The position numbers and the translations under genes were made by a program. DNA of 64,000 bases, taken from the NCBI GenBank assembly GCA_025558095.1, contig JAIVFI010000042.1, positions 1 to 64,000 on the forward strand, given 5' to 3'. The notes under the pieces are model-generated. The model made no database searches and had not been told where the DNA came from. It saw nothing but the letters and a program-made list of their open reading frames with translations. Below are positions 40,514 through 50,883 of the stretch, in pieces (the first letter of the stretch is position 1; the number at the start of each line of letters is the position of its first letter). The stretch is from Hyaloraphidium curvatum (Eukaryota; Monoblepharomycota; Hyaloraphidiomycetes; Hyaloraphidiales; Hyaloraphidiaceae).

Positions 40514-41728
40514 ATGGTCTTCGAGAGCGCCCAGCGGTGCTTCGAAAAGGGCCGCATGCGCGAGACGGGCGTCGGGAAGGACTACGACCCCGCGAGGGCC
40601 TTCCGCTGGTACCAGAAGGCGGCGGCCAAGGGCAGCGCGGACGGGCTGAACGCGCTCGGTCGCTGCCTGCTGATTGGCTTCGGGTGCGCTCAGGACGAGG
40701 AGGGCGCGGTCAAGGCATTCTTGCAGGCGGCGCTGTCGGGGCTGCCGGAGGCACTGCACCACCTCGGGGTCTGCCTCATGCACGGCATTGGCCTCGAGCC
40801 GGACGCCGAGAACGCGTTCGAGTGCTTCAAGCTCGCTGGCAGGGGCACCCCGGGAAAGCCTGGCATCGTCGAGGCGGCGGTCGAGGCAGGCCGGTGCCTC
40901 CACGAGGGCATCGGCGTGTCGCGCGACGATGCAGCCGCGCGCACGTGGTTCGAGGCAGCCGCGGCCGAGGGCAACGAAGAAGCCCGCCGCGAGCTCGAGC
41001 GGATGGGGGACGTGGGACGCTTTGGCGGCCTCAACTCCAGGGTCCTCGACGGCGATGCGGTCGCCGTGCTCAACGAGCTGTTGCGGCGCCTGCGTGCCGG
41101 CGGGGATTCCTTGTCCGAAAACCCGGCCTCGCTGGGGGGGGCCAGCGGGCAGGCCTTGGGTCAACACACCCCGCCCGTTGTGGTGCACCCCGTGAGCGTC
41201 ATCGGCTGCAGCGCTGAGGTCGTCGACGACTGGACGGGCCAGGAAGACGAGGGCGAACTCTCTCTGGCGGCGGGCGAAATGATCGAGATCGTGAATGATT
41301 TCGGTGATCCACAGGGCACCGGGATGTGGTACGGCAAGGATCCAGATGGCGGCGAAGGCACGTTCCCGGCTTCGCACGTCAGGGTGGTACACGACACCCC
41401 GCCGGCCCCACAGCGCACCCCACCGCCGCCCCCGGGGCCCATCCACCGCGCCGAATCCCTGGGGGCGTATTCCCTCTCCCGCCCGGGCTCGGCTATGTCC
41501 GACAGCTCGGCTTCTTCGGCCGGGTCCCGCGGGCCGGCGCAAGAGAGGCCCAAGTGCGTCATCTGCCTGGCGGAGGACTCGGAGCCCAACCCCGTGGCGG
41601 TCGCCATGGTGCCTTGCGGCCACCAAATCCTGTGTGAGGAATGCCACAGGGACGGCGCACTTCGGGCTGGGATGACGTGCCCTACGTGCAGGCGCAATAT
41701 CGCGTCGATGATCAGGGTTTATGTGTGA
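40514..41728 (+). CDS. SEL1-repeat, SH3 and RING-finger protein
   Basis: 404 residues from the ATG at 40514. Residues ~1-170 are SEL1-like repeats: ARAFRWYQKAAAKGSADGLN, EEGAVKAFLQAALSGLPEAL, ENAFECFKLAGRG, DAAARTWFEAAAAEGNEEAR. Residues ~225-295 form an SH3 domain: ELSLAAGEMIEIVNDFGDPQ, GMWYGKDPDGGEGTFPASHV. A proline-rich linker (APQRTPPPPPGP) could bind that SH3. The C-terminus is a RING finger: CVICLAED, MVPCGHQILCEEC, CPTCRRNIASMI. Predicted E3 ubiquitin ligase with scaffold modules; partners unknown. Confidence 0.85.
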   Translation: MVFESAQRCFEKGRMRETGVGKDYDPARAFRWYQKAAAKGSADGLNALGRCLLIGFGCAQDEEGAVKAFLQAALSGLPEALHHLGVCLMHGIGLEPDAENAFECFKLAGRGTPGKPGIVEAAVEAGRCLHEGIGVSRDDAAARTWFEAAAAEGNEEARRELERMGDVGRFGGLNSRVLDGDAVAVLNELLRRLRAGGDSLSENPASLGGASGQALGQHTPPVVVHPVSVIGCSAEVVDDWTGQEDEGELSLAAGEMIEIVNDFGDPQGTGMWYGKDPDGGEGTFPASHVRVVHDTPPAPQRTPPPPPGPIHRAESLGAYSLSRPGSAMSDSSASSAGSRGPAQERPKCVICLAEDSEPNPVAVAMVPCGHQILCEECHRDGALRAGMTCPTCRRNIASMIRVYV

Positions 41729-41790
41729 CAAAGTTGGGTATTGCCAGACATGACAAAGGGCAGCTATGCAGATTCCAGATGGATCCCAGC
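41718..41790 (+). repeat. Direct repeat, copy 1 (3' end of RING gene)
   Basis: About 70 bp covering the end and stop of the SEL1-SH3-RING gene, including TTGGGTATTGCCAGACATGA. A second copy lies at 43800-43872 with roughly 80-85% identity. The two bracket the membrane-family gene at 42178-43618. Confidence 0.65.
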
Positions 41791-42177
41791 TGGTCCAACG
41801 GCGGGCTACGTTGTGGCCAGTGGAGCTGGAACGCGCAGCACGCCAGCTAGACTCCTCCCGTACCGCGAAGGCGTCGTGTCGATCCACCCTACACAAGGAA
41901 CGGCGGTCAGCCGGCCTCGCCGCCGCCGCTGGAGGCCATCAGAAGGCGGGGCGTCGTCCGTGCTCGTACCGTGCCGCAGTCGTCGGCGCCACCGCGCGCC
42001 AGCCTTGACACCGCGCCGCAGAACGAAGCTCAACTGAGAAGGCGGATTCCCCGCAGGAGGACCGAAGCCGTCAGTATGCCCGCCGAAAGGGCCGTTGCCG
42101 ACGGGATTCATGATGCAAGGAAGGCCCCAAATACCGCCGGCCCTCACAACAGACCAAGAACCGCGAGAACCCACAGC
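41791..42177. other. Intergenic
   Basis: 387 bp between the repeat and the membrane-family gene. No gene seen. Confidence 0.35.
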
Positions 42178-43618
42178 ATGGAGGCCCTGTTCGACACCTC
42201 CGAGGTCCTGGCTCTCTTTCCTGCGCCGGCGCTGCCGCCGCCGCGCCTGTTCCCCGTGCCGGGCGGGAATGCTCCCGCCGACGCGGCGGGTCCGCTGGGC
42301 AAGGACGCGCTACTTCGCGGTCTCGGCTCGCCCCTCCTCCACACGCTCGTCGCACTGCAGCTTCGTCTATCACCTGTTTTCGTCGGCTACATCTACCCGG
42401 CCAGCATGACATCCTTCGCCATCGCGTGGGCGGTCACCGCCGCGTACATTCCGCGCTCGGGAATCGCTCTCTTCGCCCAGACTCAGTTTGCCGTCGGCGT
42501 CACCTTTTACACCTTCTACCTCGCCTGGATCGTATGGGGATCGCTGTCTGGGCTCATGGCTCGCGGCCGTTACCCTCGCGAAGAGCGACTCGGACTTGAG
42601 CCGGCATCCCCACGCGGTGCTGGCTCGTTGGGCCGAGCTTGTGAAACAGGAAAAGGGGGCCGACGGCGGCCACTTGGGTTTGCTCCGACACCTCGATGGC
42701 GACGACGCCTGCCCCTGCGGCCGAAACAGCTGCGCGGGTCGCATCGCCGGTCGCTCCGGTCTGCTGCGGCTTGTGGATGTTGTCGTCCGCATGGCTCTGG
42801 TTGCCTCTGTCGCACTTTTCGGGGGCTACACGCAGATAATCACCCTGCGCTTGTTCACGTGGTTCACGGCGGTTCCGGCAACCTTTGCGTCCCTCTTTGT
42901 GCTCGCGTCGCTTGCCATGGTCCTGTTTTCCGGCGTGTCGTTGGTGTCTGCCTCGCTGCCTGCCCTGGAACTTTCGCGGCGCCTCCACGTGCGGGCCGTT
43001 TCGGATGCGGTGTCTGCGGTGCTCGCGCGCCATTATGCCGCCCTATGGGGCCCGGAGAGGGATGCCGCGGAAGCCACTCTCCGTGGGTCAGAGCCGTACC
43101 AGGAACTCTGCGACCGCCTATCGGCGTACCGCGCAAGCCGTTTTACGGTACTGGGCGTGTCCTGGTACAGTTTCGTTGGACTCGTCGTCAGCCCGGTGCT
43201 CGCCATGATCGCCAACATTGTCGCCGGATCGTGCATCCCGGCGGTACACCCCGCAACGCTCTGCTACTTTGGTTACTTTTTCGTCCGCGAGCTCCTGGCG
43301 GTGGCCGCCGCCAACGCCCAGGTCTCGGGCACCGCCACAGTGCTCCGCCGCGCGGCACGCGAAGCCAACGCCCTCCTCGCGCGTGCCGCCGCGGAGGGGC
43401 TCTCGGACACGCGTGCGGCAAGGAGCCTGGACTACCACATGGGCCTGCTGGAAAAGTACGCCTGCGACCAGTCGGGAGCAAAAGTGCTGTCGGTCGAGGC
43501 CGACTGGGGATCTGCCAGGGCCATACTCATTGCCGTTTTCACGGTGCTTGTGGGGCTATGGTCGGTGCTGCGGTCGTCTGGGGTCTACCTGACACCGGAG
43601 CTGGCGTGCCCGTTGTGA
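42178..43618 (+). CDS. Multi-pass membrane protein, lineage family member (frame change inside)
   Basis: The first frame runs from the ATG at 42178 (MEALFDTSEVLALFPAP); the second continues to the stop at 43616-43618. The switch near 42550 is either a one-base frameshift or a 52-nt intron (42532-42583, GTATGG donor, AAG acceptor); similarity to the paralogue at 59665-61230 (AAVT...HAV) favours a frameshift. Features: several hydrophobic segments, a loop with GDDACPCGRNSCAG (the paralogue has GDDDCTCPAQTCAG), ELSRRLHVRA, SEPYQELCDRL, MIANIVAGSCIP, AAANAQVSGTATVLRRAARE, and the terminal membrane segment SARAILIAVFTVLVGLWSVL followed by YLTPELACPL. Function unknown. Confidence 0.55.
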
Positions 43619-43799
43619 GTGGAACAAGGTGGGGTATCGGACTAGCAGGGCGCATCATTCGGCTTTGCCGAGCTTTGCCTCTGTATGCCCAACAAGTGAT
43701 TGCTTTGCCGCAGTGACCCGGTTCCGTTCTTTCCCTCCGCTGCGCTTCCAGTGGGGGGCCGTTGCGTTTGAGTTGGGGCGTTTCTGCGGACGCGCTGAC

Positions 43800-43872
43800 G
43801 TTTATGTGTGACAGCGTTGGGTATTGCCAGACATGACACAGGGCGGCTATGTGAACTGCACATGGATCCTAT
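43800..43872 (+). repeat. Direct repeat, copy 2 (relic of RING gene 3' end)
   Basis: Repeats the stop region of the RING gene (TTTATGTGTGACA, then TTGGGTATTGCCAGACATGA) about 2.08 kb downstream, without the rest of that gene. Lies next to the 3' end of the convergent giant gene. Confidence 0.65.
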
Positions 43873-43877
43873 TGTAG

Positions 43878-46800
43878 CTAAAAGGGTGTCGTCGAACTTG
43901 AGGGCGTCCGAGTGGTCGTGGCCTTCCAGCCCGGACCAAAGACGTCCGGCACTGGCACCGTGTACCTTCCCGAGACGGGATCGAACCCCCAGACGACCAC
44001 GGTTCCGTTGGCCAGCTGCACCATGCCGTGCTTGGGGCTCCCTCCGATCGCTAGGAAGGGCGGCACCAGGCCCGGCGGCGGCCCGCTGGCCTTGCCGGGC
44101 ATGATGAAGCCGTCCATCTTGCCCCCGCCCGTGAGCGCCAGGCCGAGCCCGTAGGCAGTGGCGACCTGGGCGACGTTGGGATCCGAACCCACAGGCTGGT
44201 TCCAGACGTACCGGTTCCACGGCCCGTTGTAGTTGCAGTTGTAGCCGTAGCTCGGCGTGTTTCGAACGCCGTAGATGAGGCAGCCCCCGACTGCAGCGGC
44301 AATGACGGACTTGTCGTACCCGACGCCCACGTTGCAGTGGTACGGCGAGCAAAGCCGTCCGTCCTGGAGGAGGTAGTACGTGGTCGCACCATCGGTAGCC
44401 AACTGCGCGAGAGGGTAGAAGTAAGCTTCGAGAGGGGGGCCCTGGTCCGGCAGGGCGTTGAAGAAGCGGCCGTCGTCGAAAGCATAGACGGTGTTGTTGC
44501 CCCCCGCCCCGATCAGCGCCACCTCCTGGGCGTCGGATCCCACCCCTCCAAACACCCTGACCGACCGGTCGTCGAGCAGCACAACGGTGTGGTTGTCGCC
44601 CGCAGCGATGGCAGTCGCCGGGCGGGGCACCGAGATGTCGGAGCGCAGGTTGCCGGAGCGGTCCCAGGCCACCACGGATCCGTCCTCGACGAGGGCGACA
44701 AAGTGGTCCAGGCCGCCCGTCATGGTGAGGATCTTGCGGACGGTCGCGGGCGTTGTCGTCGTGGTGGGCGTGATCGTCGAGGACGAGGACGCAGAGACGG
44801 TCCAAGTGACGCCTGCGTCCGAGGGCTGCTGGGGCAGATCAGAGGGGCGTGCCAAAAGACGGCGAGGCCATCGTGTCACCCACCAAAGCCGCCCTGCTCG
44901 CGGTCCTCGTCCTCGTCCTCGAATTGACGGCGGAGGGGACCGGCACGAGGTGTCCAGTTGTCCTGTTCCAGACGACCAACGAGCCGTCGTCCAGCTGCGC
45001 GATGCCGTGATCCTTGCCAGCCCCGATCGCAACCACGAAGCCGTCCGACACGGCCGCGGGCACTACGACGTTCTCGAACCCATACACGGTGCCGTTCTCG
45101 GCCAGCGCGAGGCCAAAGTGGTCCCCCGCCGCCAAGTCCACGATGCCCTCGGCCGAGAGTGAGTCGTTGAAGAACCACACGATGTCTTGGTACCAGTAGA
45201 GCAGCCGGCCCGTGTTCAGGATCCCCATTCCCGACCGCCAGCCGATGGCCATCTCACGCACGCTGTACGGCACCAGGTCGGTGAGGTAGTTGACGAAGAG
45301 GGTGCCGTTGCGCATGAGGTAGTACGAGGCTCCCCACGCGGCGCCGAGCGCGGCCACGTCGGCGCCGCGCAAACCCGGCGGGGGATGCTGACTGTCATCC
45401 CGCCAAGCGAGCGACCCGTCTTTCCGCATGATGATGGTCTGGTACACGCCGGCCCCGATCTTGGAGACGTTGGCGGCGCCGTTGAACTCACCCAGGTAGC
45501 CGAACGCACGCACGGTGCCGTCGTCCTCCAGCAGCACGGTGTGCTCGAAGCCGGCCGCGATCTCGACGACCGGACGGTATCCGCCGATGGAGCCAAGGAG
45601 GTTGCCCGAGGTGTCCCAGGCAACGACGGTGCCGTCGACACGCAGAGCGACAAAATGCGATGCCCCGCCCGTCATCGTCTTGAAGCTGCGCGCGGCGTGG
45701 GTGGTGCGTGTCCGCGATGTCGTGCTTATCCGCGACGCCGTCGTGGTCGCCGACAGGCTGGCCGTCCGCTGCTGGGTCATCGAATCAGTGCTCGAGTGCG
45801 ATACGAACAACCAGGAACGCACCGTAAAGGTCGCGGAAGAAGTGCGGGATGTCGGCGTGACCGTCGACGACGTCCTCGCGATCCGCGCGGTGACCGCCTC
45901 CGGCACCACCCCCAGGCTCCCCGTCGACACGTCCCACACCACCACCCTCCCGTCCTCCAGCTGCGCCATCCCGTTCCCGATCGCCGCCCCCACGCTCACC
46001 ACCCCTTCCTGCAGCACGGCCGGCATCACCGCGTCGCCAAACCCGTACACGGAGCCGTTGGCGGCCAGCGCGAGCGCGAACCGGAACCCGGCGGCCAACT
46101 GCACGATCCCCTCCGCCGACGCGCCGTCGTCGGCGTGGACCTCCCAGTACCCCTGCGTGGTGATGTTGTAGATGTCCTCGTACCAGTGCAGCAGCCTTCC
46201 TGAGGCGAGCACCGCCAGACCCGACCGCAGGCCGACGGACATGGAGAGGAAGCTGCGACCGGGGCCGAGGGTCGGGTTGGCCTCGTATAGGAGGGTGCCG
46301 TTGGCCAGGCGCACGTAGGCGGTGCCCCAGGTGGCATCGAGCTGGGCGAGTTCGCCGGGGGGGAGGTACGAGACCGGGGTCGGTTGGCCGGCAAAGGACC
46401 AGGCGATGGTGCCGTTGGCGTAGCCGACGAGGGTCAGGAATGCCCCCGCGCCGATGTGCGTCACCCCCGTCGCGCCGTGGAACGACCGCGCCCCGAAATT
46501 GTCCGGCCCGGGCTCGTCGAAGGCCGCGACGGTGCCGTCGTCCTGGAGCAGCACCGCGTGCAGCATCCCCGCCGCGATCTGGACCACCGGCCGGTCGGCC
46601 CTGACGTGGCCCCGCACGGCGCCCAGGTGGTCCCAGGCGACCACGGTGCCGTCGTCCCGGAGCGCGAGGTAGTGCCCGTCGCCGCCCGCCATGGTGACGA
46701 TCGAGGCGCCCGCGGGGGTGCGTCGGGTGCGGGTGGAGGTCAGCGTCCGGGATTGGGACGAGGTGGTCCGGCTCGAGGTCGACGTCGAGGGGGTGCGGCT

Positions 46801-48829
46801 CGCCGAGGCCGTCGAGCTCGTCGCCGTGCAGCTGGTCGTGGAGGGCGTCTGCAGGGGGCCTCGTGAGCACCGGGGACGGATTCGAACTTGGCCGACGCAC
46901 CAAAGTCGTGGAGCTCTCCGAGGCGGAGGTGCTGGTCCGGCTCTCCGAGGTCGTCGTGCGCGTGTCGCTTCTCGAGGCCGTCGAGCTGGTCCCGGTCAGG
47001 GAGCTGGAGGTCGGCGTGAACGAGGCCGTCGCCGTCAGGGAGCTGGAGCTCGGGGTGAAGGAGGTCGTCGCCGTCGGCGATCTGCTGGTCCGGGTCCGCG
47101 ACGAGGTGGCGGTGTCGGAGGTCGTCGAGCTCGTCCTGCTCTCTTTTGTGGTTGAGGACGTCCGGCTCGCCGAAGTCGAGGACCTGGTCCGGCTGTCCGA
47201 AGTCGTTCCGCTCTTCGAGGTGTTCGACCTGGTGCGGCTCAGCGAGGCCGTCGAGCTCGTCAAGCTCTGCGAGTCCGTCGATGACGTTCTGGTCCCCGAG
47301 GTGGTTGAGGACGTCCGGCTGGGCGACCTGGTCGAGCTCGTACGGGTCTCCGAGGCCGTCGAGCTGGTCCTGCTTTCCGAGGCGGTCGACGAAGTCGCCG
47401 TCCGGCTCGCGGTCGAGGAGGTGGCGGTGAAGCTGGTGCTCGATAGCGTGGAGGTCGAGGGCGTGAATGTAAGGCTCGACGAGGTGGCAGTCCGACTCGC
47501 GGTCGAGGAGGTGGCTGACAAGCTCGTGCTCGACAGGGTGGAGGTCGAGGGCGTGAATGTGAGGCTAGACGAGGTGGCGGTCCGGCTCGCGGTCGAGGAG
47601 GTGGCACTCAAGCTGGTGCTCGAAAGAGTCGAGGTGGAAGGTGTGAAGGTGAGGGTCGATGAGGTCGCCGTTTGGGTAATGGTCGTGGTCGTCGTCGGCG
47701 GAGGAGGCGGCGGAGGTGGAGGCGGCGGGGGAGGTGGAGGCGGCGGTGGAGGTGGCGCAGGAGGAGAGGTCGTCATGGGCGGAGGCGGCACCGGCCTAGC
47801 CGTGGTCAAACGGGCCGTCGTCGCCCTCGCCGTCGTCGGCCGCCTCACCACCGCCTTGGTGGTGACCACCCTCGCACACACGACCCCCGTTCCCGCGAAC
47901 CCGAACCTGCAAACACAGCTCCTCGCGGTCCCGTCCCCGATGCACACCGCGTTGGCCGAACACCGCGCGCACGGGTCCCCCGGGAGGGCCTGCACGCGCC
48001 GGATGAAGCTCTCGCCCCACAGCCCAGGGCTGACGACGGTCCCCCCCGGGCGGGGCTCGAAGGACCAGATGCCGACGATGGAGGCGGCGAGCCCCGTCCC
48101 GCGGAAGGCGGGGGCTCCCGACTGCCCCGCCGATCCGTCGCAGGCCACGGCGACCGCGGCGAGACCCGTCCGGAAGGGGCAGGTGGCGAAGCTCGGCGCC
48201 GTCCCGCCCAATCTGGAAGCGGGGTACCCCGCCACGGTCACCGCCCCCGCGTAGGGCGCCGGCCAGCGTCCCATCGATCCCGCGGCGACGGGCGCCGCGA
48301 GCTTGACCACGCCCCAGTCGTAGGCCGCCGCCGCCGGGTAGCCTCCCACCACGGCATTGCGGAACTCGGGCGGCACGTGCAGCTCCCTCCCCGCCACGCG
48401 GCCGTACGGCAGCCTCGCGCCCGCGCGGCCGACGGTGACCGCGACGGACTCGACCCATCCCGCCGGCCGGCCCCGCGCGGGATCCGGCGGGCGGAAGAGG
48501 CACGACGCCGCGGTGAGCACGAAGCGCGGGGCGATCAGCGCGCCGGAGCAGCTGAACGACCCGTAGCGGTCGCGGATCTCGAGGCGCGCGAGCGTGCGGA
48601 AGGGGAACGCGGCCGCGTCGGCCACGGCGCGGCGGCCGTCGGCGCCGGTCACGCCGCGCCGCACAACCTCGGGGCGGCTGAGATTGCGTCCGATGGAGGA
48701 GTTCCGGCCCGACGCCACCGCTGATCCGGCGAGGGAGAGCACGGCGAGCAGCACGAGGCCGGCCACCCCCCGGAGAGCGCCCCCGCCCCGCTGCCGGCGA
48801 ATCCCGCCCGTCCGCCCGGTTCCCTTCAT
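43878..48829 (-). CDS. Giant secreted protein: inactive trypsin fold, EGF, Ser/Thr stalk, three RCC1-like propellers
   Basis: Minus-strand exons 48829-46901, 46848-44884 and 44828-43878 (introns 52 and 55 nt); 1,614 residues. Signal sequence at ~17-40. Trypsin-like domain ~60-285: SCSGALIAPRFVLTAASC has serine (109) where the catalytic histidine belongs. Asp171 (YDWGVVKL) and Ser237 (GQSGAP) are present, so it is probably a pseudoprotease. EGF-like cysteines at 287-318 (CARCSANAVC...CVCRFGFAG). Then a run of more than 20 prolines, and a Ser/Thr-rich stalk of ~300 residues with internal ~33-residue repeats. Both introns lie in Ser/Thr-rich linkers and restore frame there. Three related propeller units follow with HFVALRVDGTVVAWD, HTVLLEDDGTVRAFG and similar RCC1-like blades. 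Expected at the cell surface or matrix. Confidence 0.75.
47395..47690 (-). repeat. Coding tandem repeats in the Ser/Thr stalk
   Basis: Three near-identical ~99-bp units encode blocks around FTPSTSTLSSTS and ATSSTASRTATSS. Directly upstream in the coding direction (about 47695-47770) GGAGGC/GGTGGA repeats encode the polyproline run. Length is likely polymorphic. Confidence 0.7.
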
Positions 48830-49219
48830 CTCGGCGCTCCTTTCTCTCGATTCCGTCGGCAGCGGACCTTGCACGCTGGCATCGCGTGGCCGGTCGAGAA
48901 ATGACCGAGCCCGCCTAAACCGAACTGAGGGCTATGTGGCGGAGCATCCCGGGACAAAGCAGACGGCCAAGTGCTGGCGGTCGACGGGATGCGACTTGTA
49001 ACCTCGGCAGCGATCCTTTTTTCTTCTCTTCCTCTCGATTAGCTTGGGGCAGGATTGGGCCGGAGGCAGGAGGCGAGTTATCCTCAGGATGCGGCACGGG
49101 TACGCCAGAGTCACCTCATCTTGCGAACGGCAACGGCAGGATGTCCCGACGGAGCTGGAGCGGGAGCTACACTACGGGACCAGGATGTGGGGACCATGGT
49201 CAGGGTGGGAGTGGGACTT

Positions 49220-49582
49220 CTATCGTACGCCGATCCGCCCCACGGCCAGTCCGTCCGACCGAAATACAATTGAACCGCGATCTAGGAAGAGATCCGCCCG
49301 CAACAGCCATTTGGGGTCGTCCGGCGGGAAATACGTGCGGACCCAGGTCACTGAACAAATGAAGCACGTCGCTACGCGAGCGCAACGTCGGGCGCGGCCA
49401 TCGCCGCACGTCGCGCTGAAATGCCAAGCTAGCGCCTGATCCTCGATGATGGCCACACCTTGGCCGTAGGCAACATGCCTGGTTTGGCTCGTGTTGACGG
49501 GTCGGCGGGAGAACATTCCCTGGTTCGCAGACCTCCTTTCCAGGACCGCCTGAGCCGTGTCCCGCTTGTACCGGGGCCCCAT
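49220..49582 (-). CDS. Doubtful hypothetical protein
   Basis: 120 residues from an ATG at 49582-49580. The C-terminal VRTYFPPDDPKWLLRADLFL and SIVFRSDGLAVGRIGVR has protein-like composition, while the N-terminal half does not. It could be a decayed 3' exon. No family. Confidence 0.22.
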   Translation of the reverse strand: MGPRYKRDTAQAVLERRSANQGMFSRRPVNTSQTRHVAYGQGVAIIEDQALAWHFSATCGDGRARRCARVATCFICSVTWVRTYFPPDDPKWLLRADLFLDRGSIVFRSDGLAVGRIGVR

Positions 49583-49669
49583 TTCGCGCTGCGACGCGGC
49601 CGAGAATTGAGCGGAGGCGCCCCCGCGGCCCCGAACGGCGCGGCGCCGGTCCCGTCGCACTGTGGTTCG

Positions 49670-49815
49670 ATCGGCGGCCGCGGCGTTCGGGCTCACCGCG
49701 CTCTGTCGACAGGCTGGCGACGGCCATCACGCTGCTCGTCGCGGCGTTCACGGTGCTCCGCGGCTCGGGCGTGTTTGTCACGCCCGAGACGGCGCGTCCG
49801 TACAGCGGTGACCGC
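49670..49815 (+). pseudogene. C-terminal relic of the membrane-protein family
   Basis: From about 49711 the frame reads RLATAITLLVAAFTVLRGSG then VFVTPETARP. It matches the last membrane segment and tail of the family (gene at 42178-43618: ILIAVFTVLVGLWSVL...YLTPELACPL). The usual stop after CPL is lost and the upstream part is in another frame. Nothing else of the gene remains. Confidence 0.55.
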
Positions 49816-50883
49816 AGACCAGGCCATGCGCAATGCACCCTCGGGGTCCGAAGCACACCAAACCCTCACCGCGCCACGATCTGGCCCGTCCGCCCGTGAT
49901 GAAGCTTCTCCTTTAGGGGCGTTTCCCCGGCCTGCCGAGCAGTACGGCGCCGCCTGCGGGGAGCGGCGGGCGGAAGCGCGGGGTCGAAGGGGCCTGCTCA
50001 GCGCTCCCCCCGTTCGCGAGGCAGAAACGGTGGCGGGGACTCCGCTCGCGGGCGGGTGGTGGCGGGGCGCACGCAGTTGCATGAGAACGCGGCTGCCGCT
50101 GGGAGCCGGCGGGAGACGCCGGACCGGGGCGGTCCTCGACAGTGCAGCGCCGTGCATGCAGCGGACGATTCTCTTGCCCTCCTGAACGAGACGCTACGTC
50201 ATAGAACCACTCGCGCGGCGCCCGCAATCGCGGGCCCCATTCCCCATCCCGCCACCCAGCCCGCCCGGCGCGACGTCCCAACCCCGCCCGCCGCAACCCC
50301 GCTCCCTTGCCACACCCCATTCGTCACCGCCGCCGGAAGCCACCCCTCCGTAGGCTCGCCCTGCAGATCCCACTCCGATCCCGGGCCCGGGACCGCGGGC
50401 TGGTTCCCGGCCCGGGCGAACCCAATTGTCTGACCGCGTCGCCGACCGCCCTGCCGCGGCGCACGCCGACCCGCCCCGCCCGGCGCTTTCCTTCCTTCCC
50501 CTACCGACAAATGCAGACCCAGGTCGGCCCGGTGGCCGGCGTGCCGAGGCCAGTGAGTGCCGTTGCGTCGCCGAGCGCCCCCTCCCTCCCCAGCCAAGCT
50601 GTGGCAATTCGAGGGTCGCCGCCGCGGTGGGTCCGTGCCGCCCGGAGCAGCACGCGGGCAGCTGGTGCACCGCGCGAGGGCGCAAGAGTCGTGGAAGATG
50701 TATCGTGTGCCGGGGCGGGTGTGCCGCTGGCGGGGCGTGCGTTCGTGGGGGCGCGGGGCGGGGCCGAATGTTTGGAGCGGATAACGGGACGTTCGACGCG
50801 GGAGTGAGGGGGCGCTTCTCGAAACCGCCCCGACAATGGTGCCGCCGTTTCATTCTCCCCATTCCCACAGCAACGGCGGCGCG

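Larger units (their letters stand above)
48830..50883. other. Two-kilobase region with relics only
   Basis: About 2 kb between the giant gene and the pseudokinase gene. It holds the membrane-family relic at 49670-49815 and a doubtful minus-strand frame at 49220-49582. From 49900 to 50880 I see no gene. A CCAAACATTCGGCCC-like sequence (reverse strand, about 50761-50775) resembles the one upstream of the hydroxy-acid oxidase. Confidence 0.4.

Noticed and set aside
43975-44000. GGGTTCGATCCCG (reverse strand) resembling a tRNA B box
   Set aside because: It encodes GFDPVSG within a propeller blade, in the same place as WDVSTGS and WNRTTGH in the sister units; no tRNA fold around it.
46849-46900. 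tRNA-like GTTCGAATCC (reverse strand) suggesting a tRNA T-arm
   Set aside because: No matching T-stem, D-arm or acceptor stem. The stretch is a 52-nt intron with GTGCGT donor and CAG acceptor that restores the frame of the Ser/Thr stalk.
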